Positions 1 through 12,515 of a stretch of 64,000 bases of DNA are shown here, piece after piece (position 1 is the stretch's first letter; every line of letters starts with the position of its first letter). A model generated the notes under the pieces. That model was not told where the DNA came from. It saw only the letters and a list, made by a program, of their open reading frames with translations, and made no database searches. The translations under genes were made by a program, and so were the position numbers. The stretch is from Lactuca virosa (taxonomy: Eukaryota > Streptophyta > Magnoliopsida > Asterales > Asteraceae): contig CAKMRJ010005745.1 in the NCBI GenBank assembly GCA_928212115.1, forward strand, positions 77,500,407 to 77,564,406. The letters are read 5' to 3'.

Positions 1-2294
1 TTTAGAACGGTCGAATATTACAGCATATGCAATCGATCCCATACCCGAAGCATATGGATACGATTCGCAGCGAAAACGTGATACTTACCAGTTTCTTGCC
101 ATAATATTTCTATTTGCTGTGTTCTCAAAATTCGAACTATGAAGATGGATGTCGTAATCATAATCGAACTTGAGAATGCAATAATAAATATTACTTTGAC
201 TAAATTCAATTAAAATTTCTCGATCTAGCTTTTATATTGGGAAACGAAGTTAACTCCTCTTCCTTCATTATAGAAAAAACAACTTTTCAACCCTGCAACT
301 TTGCAAAGTGAAACTTTTGTTTTTCTATACTTAATATTGCCAACTTGCACATACTTAAAATAATAACAATCATGCTCCACTAACATGATGATATATCTAT
401 TCCAGCATAAACATTTATTACTCCCACTAGCTTGACACGTATTCAGAAAACAGTTGGACTTCTAAAAGACAATCTTATTGACTTCCAAAGTTCATATTTC
501 CAATACGATGTGCTTCGATAAGCTTTATCTAAGCTTCTCAAACTCACACACCTTTCCTTAAATAGCTCACATGTGTGTCTAATAATTCATAACTATATAC
601 TAAGTCCTAAATGTCAGAATACTGCCAACTCTCACAATTCGAACTATGAAGAGGGGTGTCGTAATCATAATCGAATTTGGAATGCAATTTACATAATCAC
701 TATCTCTTAACATCTCTCTTAGTGAAAGAGTTCCTCACAATCATTTTCATGAAGGAGAGAAACCTTATGACACTTAGATTTTATGGTGCATGTGTTCCTA
801 TCCATGCAAATTTGTCCTAAGCATAATCGTAAGATAATGTTTGTGAAAAATTCAAAAACTCTATGGACAGAACTTGTTCATTCTTAATTTCTTGCCATCA
901 AGGATCCCATCATTGCTTCCAAGTTATTTAGCAGCTCACCTATGCCAGTCAATGTACTTTCATTGATCAAGGTTTTGCCCTTATGCATTCAATTGAGAAC
1001 TCGTAGAACTCATATGCATAATCACTCAACTGGATTGGCACAGAAATAAATTTTGTCAAACACGATAGGTTACCATCCTCAAGTCGTATGCTAGTGTTTT
1101 TAATAGGTTTACTTCTTAATTTGTTCTTAAACTTTTCAAGAATCTTTAGACTCCACTGACCTCTTTGACATATAAGATTCTCTTATCAAGAAACATTTCT
1201 TGACAAAACAAATATTCAAGATGTCAGTGTGTGTCTTTATCAAGACAAAACCTACACACAATTTGGTACTAGTTGGTCTTTGTCTTATCTAAGACATCAC
1301 AACTTACCAAATTCAAACGCGCAAGAGCAAGAAAAACATTTTCCTACTTCACAATTGATGAGTGTGTTAAATTTCTTAAGATGATGTCACTCAAATCACA
1401 ATTTTGCAGTACGACTCTAAAACTTGATTTTTGGAATGAAGTATGATTCATCTTATTGACTTAACCCATTTTGACAATTCTCGACTCCTCTTCTTATCCA
1501 TACTAGTGCACTAAGGTGTCCTTAGAGGATGAATTGTAATATGGTTCTTAAGACGATATATAAAATGCTACAAAAGTACTCTCCCTTCTTCTTAGCTTAG
1601 CGAAGAAACTTTTATCTTTGATTCTTCTTATTCGTTCTGCCATTCATTGAAACTTTTCAATGATTCAGAATTACACTTAATCTTGTAAGCATAATCATAT
1701 TTACTAAACTTTTAGTAAATCATGACGAATAATCTTATTTGTTATTTATGGTGGACTTAACCAGTGCACAAACATTGTGAACTGATCTCCTAGTCCTTCA
1801 CTTGACTCTTTGTCAAAGGAATTAGCTTTAACATTTCTACGTACCAAGATCCATTACATTCACATGATTCAAAAATCATATGATTCCAGCTTCTGTCAAA
1901 TTGAAACTTGCGTGATGGGAATCTTTCCTTACTTAGAAAATTACGACACTACCATAAATAACATAACTAAGAATCACATCCACTTAATATTGCTTACATA
2001 GAAACACACAAACATCAATTTTCATAATTGCCATTGCAAGGAAATATAAATTAAGACAAAATCAAAATTTATTTTATTGCGAGGAAAAATATATCCTTAC
2101 AATGCAAATGAAAACTATGTTATTACATATTCCTAAGCAATTTATCATAACTCTAAGCAGCAGCTCAAAAATCCGATCATCGAATCCATGCGATCGTAAT
2201 CCATTTCTTCGCGATCAGACTCAGCTCGCTCCTTCCTCTAAGCTTCCTTTCCTTTCTTCGATCCTTCAAAACATCGAAATGTAATCTTATCATA

Positions 2295-2760
2295 TCATGT
2301 ATTAAGAATCTCCAAATAGGAACTTAATAGAGTTAGATAGTGGATATTGCCTAAAGCAGAGTCATACATCTTGACTCTCCCATCTCTTAGATCTCTTAGG
2401 TAGTCAGGGCAGCTTCGTAACCAATGCTCCTTTTTGGCAGTAGAAGTAGAAAGAGAAACATATGGACTCTCTGGAATGGCACACGGGACTATCTCAGACT
2501 CAGCCTTTCTTTTGCGTAGAGAAAACTTTTCTGGACTTCCAATGTTACCATTGCCCATAGAGGGTTGGGATATTGATTTACCAGAAAAATTTGCTGACCA
2601 GTACGCCAAGTCATTTCTGATTCAGCAACAATAAGCAAATAAGTCAAATCAATAAGGGTCATGTCATGGTCCATCATATAGTACTCTCTAACGAACTTAC
2701 CATATGATTCGGGAAGTGAAGTGACTAGAACCAAGTCAACAACCAACTTCCTTTAAACAA
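2295..2760 (-). pseudogene. Copia gag remnant with broken zinc knuckle
   Basis: Two overlapping minus-strand frames resemble a Copia gag. One, ending upstream, has the 'VVDLVLVTSLPESYGKF' block seen in the UBN2/retrotran_gag region. The other has the second half of a CCHC knuckle followed by a 'CPDYLRDLRDGRVK' stretch. The intact copy of this block in the Copia element at 29450-29540 has the full CX2CX4HX4C pattern. Here the first half (FYCQKG) and the second half (HWLRSC) are in different frames, so at least one frameshift lies inside the knuckle. It is non-functional by inspection; in the family this protein forms the virus-like particle. Confidence 0.65.
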
Positions 2761-4470
2761 CGACACCCAACAATCTCAATCTATCAATATGTAACTTTTA
2801 TCCAAGACATGAGCACATATAGACTTTCCTTTGTGTCTTTGCCAATAGGGCTTGAGTGACCTTGGACTTTTCAAGTCTTCAAACACGTGGTCAGGGAGAA
2901 TTATTGGAGGAGGTGGAGGAAATGAAGCATGATTTCCATTTCACAATACAATCGTGGAACATCATCTTCACGTGGAAAACTTTTTCCAACGGATTTAGGA
3001 AGACCATAGTTGTCAGACTTTGACATCTATGAAACGGGAGGGAGAAAATTCAAGTTTAGTTGATTGAGTCCTTAATAAAACACCCAAATGAGATATTAAG
3101 GCTAGGACCCACACACTATCCTACAAATTGGAAGAGGGATGCCGTAATCAACTCGCAGAACATTGAAGGTAGGTAAATGACGATTTACCCATTTCCACAA
3201 TGAAAAACGAAAAGAAGGTTTAAGTTTTAAATGAATTGAAACTCCTAGATCTTTTGAGATTCATTGAATTTTCAATGTCATGTTTAATCTCGATTATGCC
3301 CTTCATTTGTGACTGGGGATGCCGAGGATCACAAATAAGGTGTGAATAACCATGCGAATGTACGTGGTGCCCTCAATGTTACAGTCACCTAATCGACGTT
3401 CCGGTTAACCACACACGCTCCATCGATCTATGACAACCATCGCGTCACCCTTCGCTAGCAATGCCAAACCCAACTTAGTGTGCCGGTTAACCACACACAC
3501 TCCACTAATTGTCTCGACAAGGGTACAAAGTGTAATTCCATGGAATTGCATCGATTTCACTTTTTCCTAAAGTAACTAAGATTGGGAATTTTGTAAAAAA
3601 AACATTTAGTTACTTTATCATTATACTTTTAATGAGGAGAGGGTTTGCCCTATCCTACCCGTTCGGCTAACGACCCTCCACCAATCAAGGAAGAGGGGGG
3701 GAGAGTGGACATCCATGGGAAACACCATTTTAATAGGTCATAACCTTATACCCCCTACGAGATGGCTTGTGAATGAGGCCTAGTAACGGGGAAGACTAGC
3801 AGTTTAAGTTTACATATATAATATTAGACTTTTAATGTATAGTATATAGAGGGGTATTTTACACTTTTAAAATACAGGTGGAGCATTTGAATAAATTACA
3901 CTTTTAATCAATATAAACCATATGATTATGGATTTATTAGCTCTTTTAATTATACTATTAATTAACTTAAATAAACCCAGAAGGGGGTAATTGAACGTTG
4001 CAAAACTAGGGTTTTAGAATTTAAAATTTCAAAAAAAAAATAAACTTTTAATCAAAAATTTAAATTCCAAAATGGGAGGGCAAGTTTTGAAAAATTTCAA
4101 CACATTAGGGGGGGAGTTAAATATTTCAAATTAGACTTTTAATCAAAAACTTTAAATTCCAAAACTTGAGGGCAAGTTTTGAAACTTTTCAAAACTATCT
4201 AGATCAAATTACAAATAATTAAAATTAATCAAATAATTGGTAATTATCTAATGTGACCTAAATTAATTTTCACAAGAGATAATCAAAAACAAATTACAAA
4301 TAATTAAGAGTTATCTATATAAAACAAGGAATTTCTTAAGTTGACAATTATCTTTTATTTGGTAAGGATAATCACCCCAAATTAATGAAAAAATCGAATT
4401 TTATCAATAAAAACGTTTTTGGGTCATTATCCCACAGCAAAATAGGTCAAAATCCCGAAAAATCTCGAAT

Positions 4471-4540
4471 CTGATGCTCCGACTCGTCGAGTTGCCTGTG
4501 AACTCGGCGAGTTCACCTATGGACTCGGCGAGTCCAGCCT
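4471..4540. repeat. Three CG-core palindromes in the leader of the minus-strand Copia element
   Basis: The 11-mers at 4482-4492 (actcgtcgagt), 4502-4512 and 4523-4533 (actcggcgagt) are near-perfect palindromes spaced by about 20 bp. They lie 80-135 nt downstream of the primer-binding site on the element's own strand, in the region that would be the RNA leader. Their function is unknown. Confidence 0.7.
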
Positions 4541-4615
4541 CCAGATCCAAGAAATTTCGTTTTTCAGCTTTGAATAAACATCTATAGCATCAAATACATC
4601 AAACAAACAACCTAG

Positions 4616-4628
4616 CCTCTGATACCAC
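4616..4628 (-). other. Primer-binding site of the minus-strand Copia element
   Basis: On the minus strand the sequence is GTGGTATCAGAGG, directly after an LTR ending in CCCATCA. This is the common plant LTR-element match to the initiator methionine tRNA 3' end, and it is nearly the same as the site at 27287-27300. Confidence 0.8.
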
Positions 4629-5432
4629 TGATGGGTTTTGAGCACTACATCATTCCTATGGGTACATGCAAACCTTAAAGCTTTGGATCTAGTTTGTCTA
4701 ATGAACATGCAATAATCATCCAAAGCCATAAACCCTAGATCTAGCATACAATAATCGAATAACATATGAATTAGGGTTTAGATCTTACCTTGATTGTTAT
4801 GTAGCAATAACAATCTCAATTCCTCCTTGTAATTGGCTTCTGAAAGCTTAGTGTCACAAATGTCACACCTCTAATGGCTCACAAACACCAAGAGCAAGAG
4901 GATGACTTAGGAGAAGAGAATGAGGCACCAAAAAACGTCCAAGAACCCTAAGGAAAGCTTAACCACGTTTTTGGTGCTCTAGGGGTCTTTAAATATGTGA
5001 GGCTATTAGGGTTTTGAACTAGGAAACCCTAATCTGACTGCTTAGGCCTTAAGCAGCCCATGAACTCCTCCTTTAGTGGCCTTGGACGAATTCTAATGGG
5101 TTTCCCCATAGATTTAGTCCACTCCATCCTCTATGGAGTCCATTAGCCCAATATCCAACTATCACACAAATGACAGTTCTAGTCCCCTTTATTTAATTAA
5201 TGTCTTTTAGCCACAAAATTAATTATTATTAATTCTTGACTAATATTAATTAAACAATATGATTTCTCTTTTAATATATTATTCATATAATATATTAATA
5301 AGTCATAATTAATCTCTTTCTCCACAAATCATCCTATCAAGTTGCTTTGGTGAAGGCAACCCAAAAGGACCATGCTCGCAATCGGGTCAAGTACATACCA
5401 AAATAGTTATGGGCTTAGACACTAATTTAACA
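4629..5432 (-). mobile_element. Copia LTR, minus orientation (804 bp)
   Basis: On the minus strand it begins TGTTAAATTAGTGTCTAAG and ends AACCCATCA. Both ends and much of the first 80 bp match the 845-bp LTRs at 26442 and 33533, so it belongs to the same family or a sister family. A TATA-like stretch (ATATTTAAAG on the minus strand, near 4987-4997) may be the promoter. It is flanked by a primer-binding site downstream and by a polypurine-tract sequence upstream. Confidence 0.8.
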
Positions 5433-5450
5433 GTCTCCCACTTGGATAAG
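5433..5450 (-). other. Polypurine-tract-like sequence abutting truncated Gypsy LTR
   Basis: The minus strand reads CTTATCCAAGTGGGAGAC immediately before the LTR. This is identical to the tract before the 3' LTR of the Copia element (33515-33532). Homology stops abruptly at 5450, where Gypsy LTR sequence begins about 150 bp into that LTR. The PPT-LTR-PBS order is not that of a standard element end. Confidence 0.7.
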
Positions 5451-7491
5451 TCCAATTAAAAGACAAGTATCGAAATTTAACGAAAATATAAAATTTGAAA
5501 TAAGTAAAATTTTATTATTTAAAGTTGTAGATAATTTCTTTAGAAGCATTTAGGCGAAAACCTCATCGAAATCCGAGTTATAACGAAGAAGTTATGACCA
5601 ATCGAAAATCCGCGACAAAACCGGCACGGCGCCGAATGACGTAAAAAGTGAGTTTTTGATAAACTACTTTTTAGCCTTGGTGATCTAAATGAAAGTCGTA
5701 GTATTGTTTTAACCGAGAATTTTGATAAAAAGAACGCAAAATCTGACTTCGTATGAGGAAGTTATGATTTTTCCAAGTTCACTTAGCAGAGACAACTAAA
5801 AACTCGAATTTAGATCGAGTGATTTTAGCCGACACAACCTAAACGAGAATCGAAGGTCTCGTCAATAGTAGTACAACGGTAAAAAGACAGACGAAAACGG
5901 ACATCGGATGAAGGAGTTATGAATTTTTAACGGATTTTCCTGTCCGGTTGTTTTTAAAAATAATAATATTAAAAATAAAGTCAAAATTAGCCTACAAAGC
6001 CTAAACCAAAGTTGTAGAGCATGATTTTACCTACGTGTGCATATAAAGAACGTCAAAAACGGAGCCCATATGCAAACGTTACGGATTTTAGAAGTTCGGG
6101 GTACAATTTTCGAGAAACCTCGCATGGATAAGTCCGATCTCAGTGAGTCACCTGCCCGTGTCTGATGCTTGATGACGAGTTCGAAGAGGTAATAGCCTTC
6201 CGACTGTTGTGTCTCTGGTCAAGTCCGAAGCATGCAAGCTGTCACCGTCCGAGCCGAGCCGTTTGGCGTCCGACCCTTTCATCCGAGCCGCGCTGCTGCT
6301 GCCGCGTGGCCTTCGCATCTGTTGCCACCTGCCCTCTCCGGTCCGAACCTCGGCCCTATAAAAGGGAGGCCTGCGAGATTTCTCAGGTAATTTGGAGAAA
6401 TTACCATTTTTCACCCATTTTCAATATTTTTATTATTTTGACTTCCCCCGAAGCCCCGGGTAATCATTTCCAACACCGGAACACGCCCCCAAGTGCCCGA
6501 GAAGCCCGATAAATTTATCTTTCGGTTTGAAGCCCAACCCTCGCAGAGCCCGGTTTTCAATAAATCTCCCGGTTTTCAACGAAGGAAGTTATATTTAGAG
6601 CCGAAGTGCTGCCCAAATTACTATTTTAACCCCCAGTTATTTCACGACGAGTTTAATATATAGGAACAATTGTATGTTATGTGTTATATGTGCTATGTGC
6701 TTTTCAGTGTTATTATTCCGGGTTATTTTTCAGTGTTATTTTTATTTCTGCTATTTATGATAGCAAAGTTATACCTTTGACCATGTGATCAGTGAAAAGA
6801 CTTAGATTCACGGTGGTACTGGTATGTAGCATCTGGCCATGTAGAGCATGTCTCCATAAGAGAATGACTTCTATTCTATGACATTGGCAGATGGTTAGAC
6901 AGGGCTATAAGCCTGAAATCTACCGAAATGTTTAAATCAGAAAGTGTATGTCTTCTGTGCCATTTGGGCCGAAGCTTTATTGGTGTATATCAAGTATAGA
7001 AATTGTCATGTCTCATTGATTGTATATATTTGAATCAAATCATTGATTGATATGGAAAGTTTGTCTCATGATTCGCATACGCCTTTGTTGTTCCTTGTTC
7101 CTCTTTGCTTCTGCCGTATTGAAGTATATATATGGCATAACGTTATATTGTATCTATTATTGAATTCACTAAGCGTCACCGCTTACCCGTCTCAGTGTTT
7201 AACAGTTGCAGGAGATAAGTAACCAGTATGGTTATATACTGTCGGAAGATGTAGAATAGTTTTTACTATTACTTTTGTATTTCGGTTTATGTTTGTATAA
7301 AATTACAATATCCTGGGTAGTTATGTAAAATATTAAAACATAGTAGATTTGTATCCAATCTTTTGTAATCACTTTATCAATGTTAGATATTGTTTTATAA
7401 ATATGCATGTAGCATGTTTTGGAGTAGCAATTGTCATGTATGAAAGTTTGGGTCTTTCAGAAATACGAAAGTTTAGAAAGGGGTTCTTTCA
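5451..7491 (+). mobile_element. Gypsy 5' LTR, missing its first ~150 bp
   Basis: It aligns end to end with 13206-15259. The 3' LTR starts at 13054 with TGTAACA, so about 150 bp are absent here. It ends in GGTTCTTTCA, followed by a primer-binding site. A consensus-like TATA box (tataaaag) is at 6357-6364. GC-rich frames at 6150-6510 are products of the LTR sequence and recur, altered, in the other LTR, so they are not genes. Confidence 0.85.
6357..6364 (+). promoter_or_regulatory. TATA box of the Gypsy 5' LTR
   Basis: The sequence is tataaaag in the context ggccctataaaagggaggc. At the same place in the 3' LTR (14125-14132) it reads tgtaaaag, so the downstream copy has lost the TATA core. Confidence 0.65.
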
Positions 7492-7495
7492 ATCA

Positions 7496-7509
7496 TGGTA
7501 TCAGAGTGG
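7496..7509 (+). other. Primer-binding site of the Gypsy element
   Basis: TGGTATCAGAGTGG lies four bases after the LTR end. This matches plant initiator methionine tRNA and sets the element's orientation as plus. Confidence 0.85.
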
Positions 7510-9590
7510 TGGTTTAAGTGAACTAAATTCCATGGTTTGGTATTTAGACTTAAAGTATTGGAAGTTCAATATATGAACTAAATCATTGTAAATATATGGA
7601 TACAAACCATAGGAAATACTTAAGTGGGGTACTGGGTAGTGATAAACCCTAGTATTCTAAGATTTTAGTTACTTCAAAATTTTAGAGAATTAGTTATGTG
7701 AACTAGGAATTTGAGAATTCTAGATGTAAACATGGATTGTTAAGTGAAGATGATATGATATGTATCTAGTATACTTTAGGTTGAATACCTAATGGACACA
7801 AGCACTAGAATATTAAGAGGAGATATGCCTTATATTCTAATATGTGCTAAATGATAAATGAATATAGCATGCCTTAGGTTGCTTGCTTATATTGCTATTA
7901 CTTGAGAAAGTTTAAGGTCTGTTGCCGACCATAGTATGGGAAAGGAAATTTTATGTATTCCAGATTTAAAATTTTCTATATTAGAACTGATATGAAACTT
8001 TTCGAAGTAATAAAAAGACTTATGATAGTCGACATCGATAATTTTATAGATAAACGATCAAGGAATATCGTAAAATAATATTTATGAAGTGTTATCGTAA
8101 ATAGTGTATTAATACCTATAAAGTGGTATTATACATTTAAAGTATGTTTGATAATATTATAACATCTTGGAAGAAAGATGTGCGTTTGAAACACGTTTGG
8201 GCAAGATAAATGTATTGGTACAAATCCATGAAGTGTGTTCCACGCTGTCCAGATTGAAGCCTGATAGTGATTGTTTATAGAGTCGTAAGAACCGAAGATT
8301 GGTGATAAATACTTCGACAGTATTGAAATTAATGTGGTACAAGATTTAGAAGAATTAAATGAAGATCAAAGGAAAGGCTAATGAAAGTTTTTAGACTCAT
8401 AGGCCAAGACTTTGTGATGTAGTATGTAGTTCGAGTAGTAACCCTATACAAGATGTTCAGACTTAGTATTTAATAATACTGAGTGATGATTGACTTCTAT
8501 CACATCCTTATGGAAGTTCCATTGTGTGTTAAACCGACTTTAACATACAAGATTGGGATGGTGAATTGAGTCATTTAGTGGTAAAAGGTTAAGCAACTTA
8601 CTTGTTTAAGTAAGGTAGAATGCTTAGTTGAAGAAGCAATACACCCATAGTATTGTATGAGAAGAAATGTTGTAGTTAGGAATGACAGAGAACCAAGTTG
8701 AAGCAAGTAGAGCTTGCTGAGATGCAGCTATAATGCAGACTTCTTAGGATAGACTCCTATGTAGTAGACTTAAAAGATACAACCATGAGAAGAAGAAAGA
8801 CTTACTCAGATACAGGAATGACTTTGTCATGGAAGGCTAATGAAATGAACAATATGCATGGTGAATTACATGAGTTAGAAGATGATGCAAGTAGTTGAAA
8901 ATCGTTTGTCTCCACGCTGCTAGAGTAAATTCTGGTATAGTGTATCTTGCAGAGTAGATACTACCCGAGAAAGAATTTATATGAAGAATTGGAAGTAAAA
9001 TTTCTATCGACCTATGGAAAAGTATTAGAATATGCTAGATCGAGCATATGCATGAGAATAATCCTAGAAAGGCGAGTATAGGTAACCAAGATATGTTTGA
9101 TAGAAACGCGAAACGAAAACCCTAGTTGAGTCTAGGAGAAATTGTTGTATGTATTGTTTAAAACACGTTCATGTGTGATAAGTTGCTGTGATTTTAAATG
9201 GTGACTTGGATAACTGCGAGACATACTTGGGACGAGTATGAGTAGGTGTGAATAGTAGTAGAGGCCTATACTACTGGAAGCACAAGACTCACACTTGGAT
9301 CAGGGAAAGTCACAAGGTTACCAAGAAGCTAATAATTGATTCCGTTCTTGTTCAAGTATGTCATTACCTTTGTTTCGGTGATCACTAAGGAGACGATTTC
9401 CATTCGAACCTTAGTGGTCATAAAGAATCGAGTCCGATTAGTATAAATCCGCGAAAGGATTTGATTGGTTCAGAGAACATGTCTTGTATAGTGACGAAAC
9501 TTCAGTAGGAATATGAGAAAGTAGATGGTCGAGGTAGTCGATAGAAATATAATGATCTCATTGAAGGATTGAGCAATCATTAGCTAGAGA
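7510..9590 (+). mobile_element. Gypsy internal region, decayed gag part
   Basis: About 2 kb between the primer-binding site and the first recognisable protease/polymerase remnant. All frames are closed by many stops. By position it should be gag, but I could not identify a gag domain with confidence. No other gene is visible here. Confidence 0.5.
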
Positions 9591-10400
9591 TGTTACTTGC
9601 TATGCATGTGGTGTTACTGGCCCACAAGAAACGTTTTATCCCTACTCTTACTAGTCAAATGTCGGGGATCAAGTTTCCGTTCAACAATCAAAGCGTACTC
9701 CAACTAAAAAAGGAGGGAGGAGGAGGTGTAAAGCTAAAGCTGTGTATTCCAGATTACGTAGATTAGAAGCAGGCACGCGAGAACCGGAATATTGTGACTG
9801 GTACATTTCTCGTCAAATTTAGGACTGTACACATCTTATTTGATTCCAATGCCTCAATTCTTTTGTGTCTTGAGAATGCGATTATTCTTTTCCAATCGCT
9901 TGTTACGCATTTGTTCAATCATTTCATATAGATAACATAGGAAGTATATCATTACTTGCTGATAAAGTCTATAAGATAGTGTCATAGAATTGAAGGTTAT
10001 AATCTTCTTGCTAACCTAATTCCTATCTCCTTGCCCAACTTTGATATTATTCTTGGCATGGATCGGTTGTCAAAGAACCGCGCAAAATTCTTGTGCTACG
10101 AAAAGATAGTACTCATCCCTATCGAAAGGGAAGATTCTATTTATGTCTATGGTGAAAATAATAATTTCTTTCTTAAAAACTCGTAAATTTATATCGAAGG
10201 GATATTCTACTTATCCGGCTTATACAGTTGATATCTCAAAAGAGGGGAAGAAAACTGTAATTGATAATCTCGTCATTAATGAATACCCTGATGTTTTCCC
10301 CGACGAATTGCCTGAACTACCCCCGGATAGGCAAGTAGAATTCCGAATTGATCTTATACCTAATGCTTCTCTAAACGCCAAAGACTGCTATATAGAATAA
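9591..10400 (+). pseudogene. Gypsy gag-end / protease / start of reverse transcriptase remnant
   Basis: In broken frames one sees a weak zinc-knuckle-like CYACG block (near 9600), then a retropepsin-like 'TGTFLVKF' and 'LFDSNAS' block (about 9800-9860). There the family DSG motif reads DSN, so the catalytic context is altered. 'FDIILGMDRLSKN' follows (10040-10080). A short open stretch at 10143-10400 carries the 'YPDVFPDELPELPPDRQVEF' block that precedes the Ty3/Gypsy reverse transcriptase. Sequence then jumps directly to integrase, so the YxDD-bearing reverse transcriptase and RNase H are deleted. Confidence 0.8.
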
Positions 10401-11929
10401 TAACATTTGGATAATTGTCGACCGACTGACTAAGAGTGCATATTTGTCACACCCCGAAACCGATGGCGGAAACGTTCCGGGGCGGAGTGACGTCATGCGT
10501 AGTATCACAACAATTGTATCATAGTAAGCGTAGTAAACACAACCATTACATTATAATAAGAATATTTACATTGTTCAAAAACATGATTTATACATAACAA
10601 TATATATAGCAAAAATAAAAGACGTGAATCTGAAACGCTCCGTCTTCTCAAAAAGTCGGCAGGAGTACCTGTCTATTGATGCCCTGAGAATACAAGCAGT
10701 TTTGAAATATCAGCATAAAGCTGGTGAGTTCATAAGCATTTAGTTTTAGACAATGTTCTTTGATTCTTTTGAAAAGTGTTCCTCAAGAAAATCTCATATT
10801 TTCTTATGAAAGGTAGTGTTGAAAGAGTATCTAGCGGTAGAGAGTAAACCATCAGTTTTTGAAATACTAGTGTTATTCTAGGAAATTCCTATATTTTCCC
10901 TAGAAACATGCTATCCGTTCTAGAGGTAGAGATGTCAGTTTAGAGATCCTTGATTTCTATCAGCATATATAAAAGTGGTTTTATTAATCAAAATAAAACA
11001 AGTGAAGAGTAGAGTCTGTAAACAAGGTTAGTTTATACTTATTTGCGAGTTGTATAACCATACTTGATATGACCTAGAGACCTTTATAACGTTCTTCAGG
11101 CGTTAAGCTAAATGACATTTGTTCACCCCAGGCGTGCCCGCCTAACTGTAGCTAGCAGTTCAGGTGTGGGATTGTCAGTCCCGAATAGATTTATTCACAA
11201 ATCTCACGCTCTCCCTCCAGGAGACTCTGGTTATACTATTATATGATTTATCCCTGTACACCTAAGGGTACAGTAGCGCCTCACAATTCTGTATAATCTA
11301 GTTTACTAGCGAGAAATCAGTATAAAACAGTAATTATCCTTGAATAAATATACTTTATACTTCTGAGAAAACATATAACATAAACTAAATCTGCCATAGT
11401 TTATATATATTCATTTATGAAATCTGATTAAGTAGAGACTGCCTAGAGAGTTATCCCAAACTATACCCATTATAGTTTATTAGAGTTGATATGGAAAATG
11501 CTTTGTAAAAACCTTTCTGAAAGCTATGAAGTTGGATTTCCAAAATAGAGGTTTCCCTTATGTTCAACATATTACAAAAAGAGATAAAATACCCGAATAT
11601 GTTATTAAACGTGGAAATCATTGGACTGCATTAATAAGTTTAAAACTTAACAAAATACTTAGCGTTTGGCTTGTATTCCCCCTGAAAACATTAAAAACAC
11701 GGAAAATGTAGGGGTATGAACTCACTGTTTATCGTAGGATCCGAAAGCAAAATTAGTTACGAGTGTTGAGTGTCAACCGATGTTTCGCACGCGAGTGGAT
11801 CCTATTAACATGTGATAATACATATACGCATTAGAATTAGAGTGTTTCATGACTAAACATGACGGGAAACCACCCTAAAGACTTGGAAATGCCTGTCGGG
11901 ACCCTATATGTTCAAATAAGGGATGTGTA

Positions 11930-12379
11930 CGGCCACTTGAGTGAGTGTGCGGACAGGGTGTGTGTGCGGTTGCACACAGGAGCGTGCGGCCGTACAGAGG
12001 GTGTGTACGGCCCTACACAGGAGTGTGCGGCCGTACACTCCTCATTTGTGCCAGAAATGTCGATTTTGAGGTGTTTTGGGATGTTCTAGTGCCAATACCA
12101 AGTCCAACTAGCAAATAGGGGGGCCAAACTCTTCACTTTGGAGAGCTTTAAGGTGTGTGCGGCCACCTTATGAAGGTGTGCGGCCGTACACCTTCAAAGG
12201 ATGAAGAACACGAAGAACACAATGAGTTTTAGGCTTAGATTCAGGTGTCTTACCACTATAACAAGTTGAATGATGAAGTGGTTCATGTTTTTGAGGCCTT
12301 TAGAGTGTTCTTGGATGAAGTTTTTAGAGAGAGAAAGTAGTGAGAGAAAGCCAAAGGAAAGAAATGAGTGAAGAGGTTC

Positions 12380-12430
<51 letters not shown>

Positions 12431-12515
12431 AAGGGTGAGTGCGGCTGGAGGGTGGGTGTGCGGCCGCACACCCGTGTGTGCGGCCGTACACTCCTCCCGA
12501 GAGGGTGTATGGCCC
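11930..12515. repeat. Array of GTGTGCGGCCGTACAC-type palindromes in solo LTR
   Basis: About eight partial or complete copies of a 16-bp palindrome centred on CGGCCG or CGGCCRC occur here. Examples are 12003-12018, 12023-12038, 12456-12471 and 12476-12491. They are interleaved with spacer of unrelated sequence. Equivalent positions of the related LTR at 50119-52867 carry a different palindrome with the same core. Confidence 0.75.
12383..12431. repeat. (TA)n microsatellite inside solo LTR
   Basis: Near-pure TA dinucleotides, about 49 bp, with one phase break (tatatatatt atatat) near 12420. Confidence 0.95.

Larger units (their letters stand above)
1..4615 (-). mobile_element. Decayed Copia-type LTR element, internal region (left end outside window)
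   Basis: Read on the minus strand, this follows the LTR and primer-binding site at 4616-5432. The leader (about 3300-3800) matches the leader of the better preserved Copia element at 27890-28400: both contain the 'aacgaccctcc' block and the block around the 'gtgatcctcgc' motif. A gag remnant lies at about 2295-2960. Positions 1-2290, where pol would be expected, are AT-rich and I recognise no pol motif on either strand. The element therefore looks like a large non-autonomous derivative or a heavily decayed copy. A motif containing 'gtcgtaatcataatcgaa' occurs twice (about 124-175 and 636-681). Confidence 0.6.

Noticed and set aside
6148..6512. Overlapping GC-rich frames on both strands, with counterparts at 13972-14279
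   Set aside because: They lie inside the two Gypsy LTRs, differ between copies by frameshifts and have no domain.
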